Positions 15,925 through 24,547 of a stretch of 35,927 bases of DNA are shown piece after piece. Each line of letters opens with the position of its first letter. Within the stretch, counting starts at the first letter, position 1. The DNA comes from an uncultured Bacteroidia bacterium. Its GTDB lineage: Bacteria; Bacteroidota; Bacteroidia; Bacteroidales; UBA932. The position numbers and the translations under genes are program-made. The notes beneath the pieces were generated by a model. The model was given only the letters and a program-made list of their open reading frames with translations, did not search any database and had not been told where the DNA came from. The stretch covers positions 1 through 35,927 of the forward strand of contig CACZDC010000012.1 in assembly GCA_902779785.1 (NCBI GenBank), given 5' to 3'.

Positions 15925-17613
15925 TTATTCGTTCAGCACGGCACGGACACTGAGTCCGTTCCATATCCATCCCATGTTGTTTATGTAATTATCAACACCG
16001 CCGTTATAAACGTCCAGGCGGATGTGGACAGCACGGTTCCAATAATTGCCGGATGATGCATCAGGGTTGTTGCCATAGTCCGTGGTTGAAGTCCAGTAAC
16101 GGCCTCGTGCAGCATTTGAAATAACAGCCTTGTCCTCTGTAAAAGGAACGTGGTAAAGAGCCAGCTCAGCTCCGTTGGCCTTGAAGGTATCGACTCCGAA
16201 AGCCGTTGACTTGTATTTGTACGAGTTTGTATATGTGCCGGCATCATATCTGTCGGACGTAACTAAATCCTGAGTATCTCTCTCGTCCGTAAGACGGTAT
16301 TTGCTATCTTTCAACAGGTTGCAACAGACTTCATTGGATGGCATTCTCCACTCGCTGCCCCATTTCACACGGGCCACATCGAACTTGGTACCACCGATGT
16401 CATAGTAGGTTCCGGGACCGGTAAAGAATCCCTTGCCGCCGGCATAATGCACCTCGATAAAAGGTTCGACTCCCTCCATCGCTCCGATGAATTTGTTGCC
16501 GAGTGTTGTCTGGTAGTTCGTCCCTGTCTTCCACTTGTAATTAGCATCACTGAAAGTAGCCTTAGGCTCAATCTCGCCCCATGCATAGAGATTTCCCTTG
16601 ATGGCCTCGTCGGAGGTAGGGATGTCTCCGCCTACATTGAAAGGAGCCCAGCTGCCGAGAGGATAATCCTTGCCGTCATAAGTCACCTTGCCGAGACGGA
16701 TAGCATCGCTGGCGAGAGGACGGGCCATGAGTTCCAGACTGCTCATGTCGAAGGTACCCATGTGACCTCCCTTTGAATTGAGATTGAGGGAGAACACTTT
16801 GCCCTGGGACTTGCGCTTGTCGGAAGACAAGATGGTAACAATGAGTCCGGCGAAACGGTTGCCCGTGCCGGTTTCGTGCTTAAGGTCAATAGCGGGAATC
16901 GCAAGATAGGCAATCTGCTTCGCTGTGGATACCGAAGGAAGGGTCAGCATCCTGACAGCCTCCTTCGAAGGGTTGGAAACCGTTGCCAGAGCCTTGCCGT
17001 CGGAGCCGATGTTCCAGCCGCCGTTATATTCCTTTCCGGTATTGAACTCTATGTACTGAATACCCGCAGGCAGCAGCAGCCTCATTAGATAGGTAAGCGG
17101 CTTTACCTCTTTCGCGGAGAAGTCGAATACCGGAGAGGTACCGCTGCCCTTCGCCATGACAAAGTCATAATTACCTATTTTGGCAAGGCTTCCGTCCTGG
17201 CCGTCGTATTCGCAGATCAAAATACCGTTTTCAACACGAGCCTTGCCGCTTACGGCAATCCACTGAGTGTTTTCATTGGCCTCGACGGCTCCGCTGGACT
17301 TGAATTCCGCACTCGCTCCGCTGCCACTTGCGGTGAAGGTGACGGCTGTAACTGCAGTGCCGTTGATCTCAAGGGCGGAGAAACTGTCTCCGCTGCTCCA
17401 GGCACCGGCGGCGACATCGGTAATATTTTCGATATCAGAGTAGGCGTCGGTATAATTGACTTTAGTACTGATGGTTGCGCCGGGGGCAATTGCTGTGGCG
17501 ATAATCTTGGCTCCGTCCACAACTGCCTCCGCCGCAGGAGCCGGAGCGACTTCCTTTGTGCAGGCAGCAAGGGCAATAATGGCTGCAAAGAGCGTAATTC
17601 TGTATAGTTTCAT
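15925..17613 (-). CDS. Fimbrillin-like/FISUMP surface lipoprotein (paralogue A)
   Basis: This 562-residue lipoprotein (MKLYRITLFAAIIALAAC, Cys18) is last in the 21074 operon. Two parts are visible. Residues about 30-310 are a fimbrillin-like beta region shared with three other proteins here (WSSGDSFSALEINGTAV, CEYDGQDGSLAKIGNYDFV, YLAIPAIDL). The C-terminal module is FISUMP-like: WAPFNVG near 322, LYAWGEIEP, FDVARVKWGSEWRMP with its Trp at 422, and a final GLSVRAVLNE. FISUMP modules occur in surface proteins of Fibrobacter and Bacteroidota; their biochemical role is not settled. By position it may be a surface glycan-binding protein. The start at 17613 is fixed by AAAGGAGG five bases upstream and by the lipobox; a longer frame from 17679 overlaps the previous gene. 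It has no phosphoesterase domain. Confidence 0.8.
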   Translation of the reverse strand: MKLYRITLFAAIIALAACTKEVAPAPAAEAVVDGAKIIATAIAPGATISTKVNYTDAYSDIENITDVAAGAWSSGDSFSALEINGTAVTAVTFTASGSGASAEFKSSGAVEANENTQWIAVSGKARVENGILICEYDGQDGSLAKIGNYDFVMAKGSGTSPVFDFSAKEVKPLTYLMRLLLPAGIQYIEFNTGKEYNGGWNIGSDGKALATVSNPSKEAVRMLTLPSVSTAKQIAYLAIPAIDLKHETGTGNRFAGLIVTILSSDKRKSQGKVFSLNLNSKGGHMGTFDMSSLELMARPLASDAIRLGKVTYDGKDYPLGSWAPFNVGGDIPTSDEAIKGNLYAWGEIEPKATFSDANYKWKTGTNYQTTLGNKFIGAMEGVEPFIEVHYAGGKGFFTGPGTYYDIGGTKFDVARVKWGSEWRMPSNEVCCNLLKDSKYRLTDERDTQDLVTSDRYDAGTYTNSYKYKSTAFGVDTFKANGAELALYHVPFTEDKAVISNAARGRYWTSTTDYGNNPDASSGNYWNRAVHIRLDVYNGGVDNYINNMGWIWNGLSVRAVLNE

Positions 17614-17618
17614 ACTGA

Positions 17619-17626
17619 CCTCCTTT
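17619..17626 (-). promoter_or_regulatory. Strong Shine-Dalgarno site (AAAGGAGG) before paralogue A
   Basis: AAAGGAGG on the minus strand ends five bases before the ATG at 17613, at near-ideal spacing, and abuts the stop codon of the 67-residue lipoprotein. No other gene in the window has such a site, which is expected for Bacteroidota. It decides the start and may secure re-initiation inside the operon. Confidence 0.7.
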
Positions 17627-17830
17627 CTATTCATCCCAATCAGTAGGGCCGTCATCGACAAAGCCTGCAGGGGCGGCATTGTTGGATGTTATCTCACTTA
17701 CAGGTCCCGGAGGAGTGGTGTTCCCATTACCGTTTCCGTTGTCCGGCTCTTCTGGGTTGTTTTTCGGAGTGCAGGCGGCTCCCGCGAGAGCGACCATCAC
17801 TGCGACTAGAATCAAATACAATTTTTTCAT
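17627..17830 (-). CDS. 67-residue lipoprotein with acidic tail, unknown function
   Basis: A short gene lies between the phosphoesterase fusion (25 bases upstream) and paralogue A (13 bases downstream) in one operon. The signal peptide MKKLYLILVAVMVALAGAAC has a clean lipobox (Cys20). The mature part of 47 residues is a low-complexity linker (PEEPDNGNGNGNTTPPGP) with a strongly acidic end (FVDDGPTDWDE). It has no predicted fold and no recognised family. Being lipid-anchored, flexible and acidic, it could be a small surface tether or binding partner of the two large lipoproteins; that is speculation. The intact signal and operon spacing support a real gene. Confidence 0.65.
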   Translation of the reverse strand: MKKLYLILVAVMVALAGAACTPKNNPEEPDNGNGNGNTTPPGPVSEITSNNAAPAGFVDDGPTDWDE

Positions 17831-17855
17831 AATCTTATGTGTTTGTTGTTATCAA

Positions 17856-20800
17856 TCAGAATGAAGTATCCTCTGTCAACGAAGGCGAAACTGCTCCTCC
17901 ATCCGGGTTGGAACCTGGATCCAGTTCATTTTCATCTATAGACCAGAGGAAGCGAGTTCCGACACCGTAGCCGGTATAATCCCTTGACAGGATAGATTCC
18001 GTGTATGTCTTTTCCTTCCCGGGCAGTTTGTGCGTAGCGGTAATTTTCCAGTTTTTCACTGCAGCAGGGTCTCCGCCGGGTGCATCAATGACCCACCACG
18101 TATATGAGGTCTTGGACCAGTTCCCAAAACGGGAATGAAGCGTTTCTACATAATAAGAATCTGCGCACTGGTCGATTATGGCCTTTTTCAGGCGTGTCAT
18201 GGGCACGGACTCTCCGTTATGAATGAAGTTGAGTGTCCATGTCTCGTCTCCGGCGGCGGTTTCCGGATCGTCCCCGTCCCATACGCGGGCCAGGAACTTT
18301 CCTCTGTATTCAGAATCCCAGCTGTAGCCGGAATAGTCATCGTTGCCGCTATAGACACGAATCTGGAAATTTTCGTTCTCCTTCCATGTCTTGTTGTACT
18401 CCCATGACAGGGAAGAGCCGGAGAAGGTATATACGCCATACCCTGCAGGCGAGCCATTGGCTGAAACATCTGCAATCCAGATCTGGCCGCTGAGCGACTG
18501 CATATTGTGCTCAAAGATAGGTTTCCCGTTCAACGACTTGTAAGCCCGGTGGGAATAATTGGTCAGGTTATGGAGGTGCCCCGAGAAAACATGGGCCTCA
18601 TTGAAATCGTTCAGCATTGATTTGACCTCGCCGACATTCATTATAGGGTTGTATATCGGCGCGTGCGTACAGAACAGGACGACTTTGTTTGCTTTGTCCT
18701 TTACAAGGGCCATATCCTCCTTCAGCCAATGCAACTGTTCGCCGTTTATGCCTTCGCTGTACTTGATATGTTCTCCGCTGCTTCCCCCCTCCGTGCTGCC
18801 GTTGAACTGTATATCGTCCATCACGACAATATGGGCATTTCCGATGTCAAAGGAGTAGTCGGTCGGACCGAAATTATGCAGGAAACTGTCCGTACTCTGG
18901 TCGTCCGTTCCTCCGGCTACAGGCTCATGGTCGTGATTCCCGATCACATAGAAGAAAGGCATAACTCCGGAAGACAACTTGACGCCGGTATAGACTTCGC
19001 GGACAGCGGCAGACACACTTATATCATTAGACAACTGGTCGCCAAGAGCTATTCCGATGACAGGACCTGAAGATTCCAGCTTCTTTACGGTTTTCTGTAT
19101 ATCTGCGAAGGGGCCGTTTTTGAACATTTCCAGCTGGTCCTCTGTCTGTACATGGGCGTCAGCTACCGTTATAAGCGAGAAAGCGGACAAGGCTTCCTTT
19201 CGCGGTGTAAGCGAGAAATCCGCTACGGTTTCTCCGCCATAGGAGAAATCCACAAGCTTATAGAAAGCCGGACGTCCGTCTTCACCGAGCGGGATTTCGT
19301 AGGCTGCTGGTATGGTCACTGCGATGTAACGTGCCCTGGTGTCTGCATTCATCTGATATGCACCATCCGCATCCGTGGAGCAGCATGTGTATCCGTCAGA
19401 AACCGTTACGCCGGCAATTCCCTTGCCGCTGACGGCATCTGTGACGCGGCCGCTTGCGATGGCCTTACCGGGCTCGTCAGTTTCTTGGGCGAGAACCGGA
19501 CGCACGGAATAGGCAAATTCGCAGCCTTCAGCTAGGACGTCAACCTGATTGCCTCTTACGTACAGGCGATAAGCATCGCTTCTGCCTGCGGTAATATTAT
19601 GGACACCGCCGAAGTAGAATCCGGCCTTTCCGACCAGGGAAGGAGCTGCGGCTTCGGAGCCCTCGGTATAATAATATCTTCCCGAGAAAGGGAAGAATAC
19701 GGTAACGCCGTTTCTGCTAAAGGTCCGTCCATTGACTGCGACGCCTTTGTATTCGGACACGTCAATTGTTTTAAAAGTATTAGCTGTAGATGCAGTCCGC
19801 CCGGATGAGCAGGAGAAAATCTCGTTATCTCCCGTGAATGTCAGCATTTCCTCGAGGAAAGGCATTCTCCAGGCGCTCCCCCATTTCACCCTGGCGACGT
19901 CGTATTTGGTACCTGATATCACTTTTAGGTCAAGGCGGATATCCTTTTGTCCGGGATGGGATCTTGTATAGCCCATCGTTCCGTCCTTACCGTCATGCTT
20001 GTATGAACTGTGACTGTAAGACGCCCGCTGCTCTGTTTCTCCCCAGGCGAAATAAGAACCATAGGCTTCCTCCGCAGTGGAGGGAGAAGCTTTGGCACCT
20101 ACATTGAACGGGGCCCAGGATGGCGAAGTGGAAAAGTTGTATTTATCTGTCAACCCGTCCCAGGAACTATTGTTGATAAAATGCAGACTGCAGGATAATT
20201 GCGTCAGGAAATTGAGCGCGTCCTCCGGGAGAGGCCTGTCGATAAGGGCGTCCATTTCGTATGTGCCGACGCGTCCGCCTTTCGCGGAAAGATCGGCGCT
20301 GAGCACCTTACCCTGGGATTGGGTACCGGCACTGTTGAATGCAGTTACTATGAGCCCGGCATCGGAATAGTCCACAGCAGGGACTGCAAGATAAGCATTT
20401 TCCCCGGCTGCGGTCTCTTTTGCAAACTGGAAAAGCTTGGCGGCAGCGGGACGATAGTCCGCCGTACAGCCCTTCACCGAACCGTCACTTCCGACTGACC
20501 ATTCAGGGCCTTCCGCCCAGGTATTGAACTCCATTGCTCCGACGCCCTCCGGCATCTTGATCCTCAGGACGTAAGTGAGATGTTTGCCGTTTCCATAGTT
20601 GAAGTCCGGTGTGTCTCCGCTGGAAGTGGCCACCATGTAGTCACACTTCTCGAGACCGGAGAGGGAACCGTCCTGTCCGGCGTAGGAGCAGCTGATGGAC
20701 CCGTCGTTGAAACTTGCGCCTTTGCCAAGGACCGCCACCCAGCGTGTCGAGCTGTTAGCCTCAACTGCACCTGAAGATACGAAGCTAGCCTTCACATCGG

Positions 20801-21074
20801 CGGAAGCCGTCGCCGTGAAGGTCACCGGAGTAACTGTGCTTCCGTTGATTTCCAGGGCGAGGAAAGTATCACCGGTCTTCCATCCGGCCTTGATTCCGCC
20901 CGCTCCCTCCTCGTAAACCATCTTTGTGCGGGATTCCGGCAATGACGCCGTTGCCGTGATAATCACCTCTTCGCCGGAAATAGTATCTATTTGTTCCCTG
21001 ACACAAGAAAGAGAAAGGGCCAGAATGACAGCCGCAGTCAGGGAATAAGTGGTTATTTGCTCCATTACACGCAT
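17856..21074 (-). CDS. Surface lipoprotein: fimbrillin-like + FISUMP + calcineurin-like metallophosphoesterase (paralogue B)
   Basis: This protein of about 1072 residues has these parts in order: lipoprotein signal (MRVMEQITTYSLTAAVILAL, SLSC); fimbrillin-like region about 30-310; FISUMP-like module about 315-555 (WAPFNVG near 320, WRMP near 402, YSVRPVL); Ig-like MetallophosN domain about 560-625 (GRVTDAVSGKGIAGVTVSDG); metallophosphoesterase about 632-850; MetallophosC about 870-1030. The metal-binding motifs are complete: DAH at 639, GDQLSN, GNHDHE at 712, FCTHAP and GHLH at 832. It would hydrolyse phosphomonoesters or diesters at the cell surface. Start codons at 21080, 21074 and 21065 are possible; 21074 supplies an Arg to the signal peptide and matches the leader spacing of other promoters here. 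The frame open upstream to 21311 covers the promoter and a relic and is not coding for this protein. The C-terminus ends SPSLTEDTSF. Confidence 0.88.
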   Translation of the reverse strand: MRVMEQITTYSLTAAVILALSLSCVREQIDTISGEEVIITATASLPESRTKMVYEEGAGGIKAGWKTGDTFLALEINGSTVTPVTFTATASADVKASFVSSGAVEANSSTRWVAVLGKGASFNDGSISCSYAGQDGSLSGLEKCDYMVATSSGDTPDFNYGNGKHLTYVLRIKMPEGVGAMEFNTWAEGPEWSVGSDGSVKGCTADYRPAAAKLFQFAKETAAGENAYLAVPAVDYSDAGLIVTAFNSAGTQSQGKVLSADLSAKGGRVGTYEMDALIDRPLPEDALNFLTQLSCSLHFINNSSWDGLTDKYNFSTSPSWAPFNVGAKASPSTAEEAYGSYFAWGETEQRASYSHSSYKHDGKDGTMGYTRSHPGQKDIRLDLKVISGTKYDVARVKWGSAWRMPFLEEMLTFTGDNEIFSCSSGRTASTANTFKTIDVSEYKGVAVNGRTFSRNGVTVFFPFSGRYYYTEGSEAAAPSLVGKAGFYFGGVHNITAGRSDAYRLYVRGNQVDVLAEGCEFAYSVRPVLAQETDEPGKAIASGRVTDAVSGKGIAGVTVSDGYTCCSTDADGAYQMNADTRARYIAVTIPAAYEIPLGEDGRPAFYKLVDFSYGGETVADFSLTPRKEALSAFSLITVADAHVQTEDQLEMFKNGPFADIQKTVKKLESSGPVIGIALGDQLSNDISVSAAVREVYTGVKLSSGVMPFFYVIGNHDHEPVAGGTDDQSTDSFLHNFGPTDYSFDIGNAHIVVMDDIQFNGSTEGGSSGEHIKYSEGINGEQLHWLKEDMALVKDKANKVVLFCTHAPIYNPIMNVGEVKSMLNDFNEAHVFSGHLHNLTNYSHRAYKSLNGKPIFEHNMQSLSGQIWIADVSANGSPAGYGVYTFSGSSLSWEYNKTWKENENFQIRVYSGNDDYSGYSWDSEYRGKFLARVWDGDDPETAAGDETWTLNFIHNGESVPMTRLKKAIIDQCADSYYVETLHSRFGNWSKTSYTWWVIDAPGGDPAAVKNWKITATHKLPGKEKTYTESILSRDYTGYGVGTRFLWSIDENELDPGSNPDGGAVSPSLTEDTSF

Positions 21075-21078
21075 ACAC

Positions 21079-21106
21079 ATTATACACGCGAAGGGCACAT
21101 TCCCCC
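21079..21106 (-). promoter_or_regulatory. Candidate ECF-sigma promoter of the paralogue B operon (GGGG-N15-GTGTATAAT)
   Basis: On the minus strand a run of five G (21106-21102) precedes CGTGTATAAT; counting from the first four G the spacer is 15 bases, as at the other sites. GTGTATAAT occupies 21087-21079 and overlaps the first possible ATG, so the message is probably leaderless or uses a later ATG. Confidence 0.6.
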
Positions 21107-21130
21107 GAAAGACTTGGCGCGGGGATGCTG

Positions 21131-21373
<243 letters not shown>

Positions 21374-21425
21374 TTAAAGAAGATCCGCCACGGGACCAGA
21401 ATTATGTAGCCTTAAATTATTTAAG

Positions 21426-21457
21426 TTTGAATAATTGAGGAATAATTATTATATTTG
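21426..21457 (+). promoter_or_regulatory. Housekeeping (sigma-ABfr type) promoter of the AAA ATPase gene
   Basis: TTTG (21426-21429), 20 bases, then TATATTTG (21450-21457): an exact fit to the Bacteroides consensus. The ATG lies 17 bases further on. The gene is thus set apart from the ECF-type regulon around it. Confidence 0.8.
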
Positions 21458-21474
21458 CAGCAAAGATTGATGTT

Positions 21475-22608
21475 ATGCAACTGCCCAATCCATTCATTAT
21501 CACAGCAGACTATATGGGCCCTGAGTACTTTTGTGACAGGCTTGACGAAACAAAGGTCCTTGAAAACAACATCAGAAACGGCCGGAATACCGTTTTAATT
21601 TCCTCAAGGAGGATGGGGAAGTCGGGGCTGATCGCACACGTCTTCAATCAGGAGTATGTGAGTAAGAGTTACAGGACTTTTTCTGTGGATATTTATCCCA
21701 CCTCTTCTTTGGCAGAGATGGTTTTTTTGCTTGCAAAGGAAATAGCCGGGCCACTGAAAAGTAAAGAAGAAAGATTTCTTGAATCGTTTCTTACCATTGT
21801 AAAATCGCTCAGGTTGGGATTCAAAATGGATTCTGTCACAGGTCGTTTAGTATTTGACCTTTCTCTGGGAGAAATAATCAAACCGGCAGAAACGCTTTCT
21901 GAGATATTCACCTATCTTGAAGCAAGTGAATCCCCATGTGTTGTGGCCATGGATGAGTTTCAGCAGATTGCCGAATATCCGGAGAAGAATGTAATAGAAC
22001 TCCTGCGTTCGCACGTCCAAAAATGCAGGAAAACCTGGTTCGTTTTTGCAGGAAGCAACAGAAGGATGATGGAAAAGCTTTTTAACAACCCATCTGAACC
22101 ATTCTACATGAGTTGCTCCCCTTTATATTTGGAGGCCATACCATACGACAGTTACCTTTCTTTTGCCAATCATCACTTTGAGGCAGCAGGTAAAAAAATC
22201 CGGGAAGACTGTTTTAAATCTGTATACGACTTGTTTGAGGGGCACACATGGTACGTTCAGAGAATACTGAACGAATTATATGCATGGACCAATAAAGGAG
22301 ATGAAGCGACAGAGCAATTGATGAGGGAAGTGCTTACCTATGTGATTAATACATATGCCCGTACTTTCCAGGAACAGATAAGTGTAGTCCCGGAAGCTCA
22401 GAAGCAACTGATGATCGCAATTGCAAAAGAAGAGAATGCCGAACAGGTAACATCTATCGCCTTCTGCAAAAAACACTCACTGAAAAGCCCAAGTACAGTA
22501 CAAAGTGCCCTCCGTGTCTTGCATGACAAGGGGACGGTCAGCAGGAAGGGCAATACCTATTCCATAACAAACAGGCTGTTGAGAATCTGGCTGGTCCGGG
22601 AATATTAA
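21475..22608 (+). CDS. AAA ATPase with C-terminal winged helix (archaeal-type ATPase family)
   Basis: This 377-residue cytosolic P-loop ATPase has a Walker A-like motif SSRRMGKSGL at about 43-52 (the first glycine of the canonical motif is absent, as usual in this family), Walker B VVAMDEFQQI with Asp160-Glu161, and sensor-type VFAGSNRRMM near 196. A C-terminal winged-helix segment lies at about 320-377 (QKQLMIAIAKEENAEQVTSI, SPSTVQSALRVLHDKGTV). Such genes occur in many copies in Bacteroidota and archaea, and their role is poorly known. Base composition is visibly more AT-rich than the flanking genes, and it has its own housekeeping promoter, so it looks like an insertion into the PUL rather than part of it. 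No signal peptide. It ends at a terminator hairpin shared with the convergent gene. Confidence 0.85.
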   Translation: MQLPNPFIITADYMGPEYFCDRLDETKVLENNIRNGRNTVLISSRRMGKSGLIAHVFNQEYVSKSYRTFSVDIYPTSSLAEMVFLLAKEIAGPLKSKEERFLESFLTIVKSLRLGFKMDSVTGRLVFDLSLGEIIKPAETLSEIFTYLEASESPCVVAMDEFQQIAEYPEKNVIELLRSHVQKCRKTWFVFAGSNRRMMEKLFNNPSEPFYMSCSPLYLEAIPYDSYLSFANHHFEAAGKKIREDCFKSVYDLFEGHTWYVQRILNELYAWTNKGDEATEQLMREVLTYVINTYARTFQEQISVVPEAQKQLMIAIAKEENAEQVTSIAFCKKHSLKSPSTVQSALRVLHDKGTVSRKGNTYSITNRLLRIWLVREY

Positions 22609-22610
22609 AA

Positions 22611-22640
22611 CGCCCCGGGACCGGTGAGGGCCGCGGGGCG
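22611..22640 (-). terminator. Hairpin terminator between convergent genes
   Basis: CGCCCCG (22611-22617) pairs with CGGGGCG (22634-22640). On the minus strand the hairpin is followed by TTTT (22610-22607), giving a rho-independent-like terminator for the FISUMP gene. On the plus strand it directly follows the ATPase stop but lacks a T-run. Confidence 0.65.
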
Positions 22641-22663
22641 GTTGTAAGAAACAAAGGTCTCTA

Positions 22664-24328
22664 CTACTCTACCGTAATAGACGTAGATGCGAGGACAGCC
22701 CTCACGGGAACAGCGCGCTCCCTCCATGTCTTTCCATCCCACCAGTCCCAGTCGGTGCCGTCCGACACATGTCCCATCATCATGGCTGCAGCATAGCCTG
22801 GTAAGTTGCATTTCCTGTTTTGCTGGGTAGCTGTCCAGAAACAAGCACAATCGTACGTCAACTGCTTACCATTGGAGCCAGGTGTAGGTCTTTGAGGATT
22901 AGCATAACCTTTGGTTTTCCAGTTTGAACGGAAGATGGTAATGCTGTTGCCTGTGCCATTGCTTGTCATCGTCCAGGTATCAGATGTAAGGCTATATGTT
23001 GAGTTCTGTGCAGTTGCTGAGGCTTCGGGGAAATTAGGCATTCTCCAAGCCGATCCCCACAATACTCGGGCCGCATCATACCTTGACTGTTGGATTGTGA
23101 AGAACGACGAACTCTTGCTGCCCAAGCCCTGATATTGCAAGACCGAAATGGTGTTGTACGCGTCATACGTGCTATTGCTGATTGTAATGGCGTCTGAACC
23201 TGATGCGAATGCATAGTTTGAATAGGCCGGGCTGCCTCCAGAATCCTCTACCTCACCCCATTGGAAATAATAACCGGCTTCTGCAGCGCTTGTCGCTCCT
23301 ACGTTGTACGGAGCCCAATAAACTGCGCCACTGGCATTGAATGTGGGATTACTAGTACGGTTATAGGATGCCGTCATCTCGATTGCCTGAGCAGGTGTCG
23401 GCCTGGAAATCATCTCAGTGGCCGTGCAGTCCAGGGTCTTAATCTGGCCACCCTTGGTCGAAAGATCGTTGCCGATAACCATACCCCATGATTGCGTAGC
23501 TTCAGCGGAAGTGTTGTTAAGGAAGGTGAGTATAACGCCCCCTTTCAAGTTTCCGTCCTCATACGGCGACGTCCCGTATGGATATCTGTTAAACTTGTAG
23601 TTGATTGCAGGAAGGGCCAGATAAACGATATCACCGGCAGAAGCAGCCGCACTGAGCGAGATCGTGGAGGTATTTGCCGGCAACCATGCTGCATATGCGG
23701 ACCCATCCGTGCTATTCTCTGCATACACTGATGAAGTGTAATGGACTTCGCTAATTTCAGCAGAAGTAACCTTCCAATATATACACGGGGTATATTCGAT
23801 ACACTTGGTGCCTGCCGGGACTTTGATGCGTACAATATAAGACAGGGCTGTACCATTCGCAAAGTCAAATGACGGCGTGACGCCAGTGCTAGTGGCTTGC
23901 ACATAGTTGAACTTATTCAGATTGGCAATTGAACCGTTCTGGCTCTGGTACCCGCAATGGATTTCGGCGCCATGAACAGACGCATTCTTGCCAAGGACAG
24001 CCACCCATTCTGTAGAAGAGGTAACGCCTTCGGCTTCAGCAGTAAATGTCGCAGTTGTATTGCCGGCACCGGAAGCGAGCGTGAAGGTTACGACAGTGCT
24101 TCCGTCCTGAATAGCATAGAACTTGTCGCCGTCTTCCCAGACCGAACTTATGCCGGCGCCGCCGCCGGGAGTATTCTCAGAGTACGCTACCTTAGTAGCG
24201 CAGTTCACAGTCGCGGTGATGATCTGCTTCCCCTCAGGCTGCGCGGAAGCTTCCTTCTGGATATCCTTCTCCTTTTCGCAGGCGCAAAAGACTGCGAGGA
24301 TAGCTATGGATGTAAGTATTTTCTTCAT
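22664..24328 (-). CDS. Fimbrillin-like/FISUMP surface lipoprotein (paralogue C)
   Basis: This 554-residue lipoprotein (MKKILTSIAILAVFCAC, Cys17) has the same two-part plan as paralogue A. The fimbrillin-like region covers about 30-320 (SVWEDGDKFYAIQDGSTV, WVAVLGKNASVHG, CGYQSQNGSIANLNKFNYV, YLALPAINYKF, STKGGQIKTLD). The FISUMP-like module starts at WAPYNVG near 338 and includes YYFQWGEVED, RYDAARVLWGSAWRMP (Trp at 428) and a final AVPVRAVLA. It is more Ser/Thr/Asn-rich and more divergent than A, B and D, and lacks the phosphoesterase part. I start it at 24328, where the lipobox signal begins; the frame from 24346 adds six residues across the preceding ORF's stop. It is preceded on the same strand by a 43-codon ORF that carries the promoter. 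The role is probably surface glycan or matrix binding, by inference. Confidence 0.78.
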   Translation of the reverse strand: MKKILTSIAILAVFCACEKEKDIQKEASAQPEGKQIITATVNCATKVAYSENTPGGGAGISSVWEDGDKFYAIQDGSTVVTFTLASGAGNTTATFTAEAEGVTSSTEWVAVLGKNASVHGAEIHCGYQSQNGSIANLNKFNYVQATSTGVTPSFDFANGTALSYIVRIKVPAGTKCIEYTPCIYWKVTSAEISEVHYTSSVYAENSTDGSAYAAWLPANTSTISLSAAASAGDIVYLALPAINYKFNRYPYGTSPYEDGNLKGGVILTFLNNTSAEATQSWGMVIGNDLSTKGGQIKTLDCTATEMISRPTPAQAIEMTASYNRTSNPTFNASGAVYWAPYNVGATSAAEAGYYFQWGEVEDSGGSPAYSNYAFASGSDAITISNSTYDAYNTISVLQYQGLGSKSSSFFTIQQSRYDAARVLWGSAWRMPNFPEASATAQNSTYSLTSDTWTMTSNGTGNSITIFRSNWKTKGYANPQRPTPGSNGKQLTYDCACFWTATQQNRKCNLPGYAAAMMMGHVSDGTDWDWWDGKTWRERAVPVRAVLASTSITVE

Positions 24329-24349
24329 AACGATACTGTTTTGCAATTA

Positions 24350-24481
24350 CTAATAGTTGGAGAATTCGGTATCGTCATCCTCTCCGATGCCCGGAGAAGT
24401 GCTCGAGCCGCTTACGACGAAGTTCTCTTCGAACCTCAACCAGGTTGATGTTGTTTTGGGTTCAGAATATTCTTTTCTCAT
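24350..24481 (-). CDS. 43-codon ORF resembling the C-terminal tail of paralogue B; remnant or microprotein
   Basis: The frame starts at the ATG at 24481, 20 bases after a GTGTATAATT element, and ends 21 bases before paralogue C. It has no signal peptide. Its second half (STWLRFEENFVVSGSSTSPG, IGEDDDTEFSNY) can be aligned with the last residues of paralogue B (FLWSIDENELDPGSNPDGGA, VSPSLTEDTSF): W-x-[I/F]-[D/E]-E-N, then S-P-x-[I/L]-x-E-D and T-x-F at the end. The 21074 operon has a B-type protein upstream of an A-type protein. Here only the B-type tail remains upstream of C. I read it as the 3' remnant of a deleted fusion gene, but it could be translated. Confidence 0.45.
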   Translation of the reverse strand: MRKEYSEPKTTSTWLRFEENFVVSGSSTSPGIGEDDDTEFSNY

Positions 24482-24501
24482 AAAAAAACATTTTTACCAT
24501 A

Positions 24502-24529
24502 ATTATACACAGAAGTTCGGATACTCCCC
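24502..24529 (-). promoter_or_regulatory. Candidate ECF-sigma promoter of the 24481/paralogue C unit (GGGG-N15-GTGTATAAT)
   Basis: On the minus strand GGGG (24529-24526), in a TTTCGGGG context, then 15 bases, then GTGTATAAT (24510-24502). It is divergent from the 24600 promoter within a 118-base gap. Confidence 0.6.
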
Positions 24530-24547
24530 GAAAAAAGTCGGAATTAA

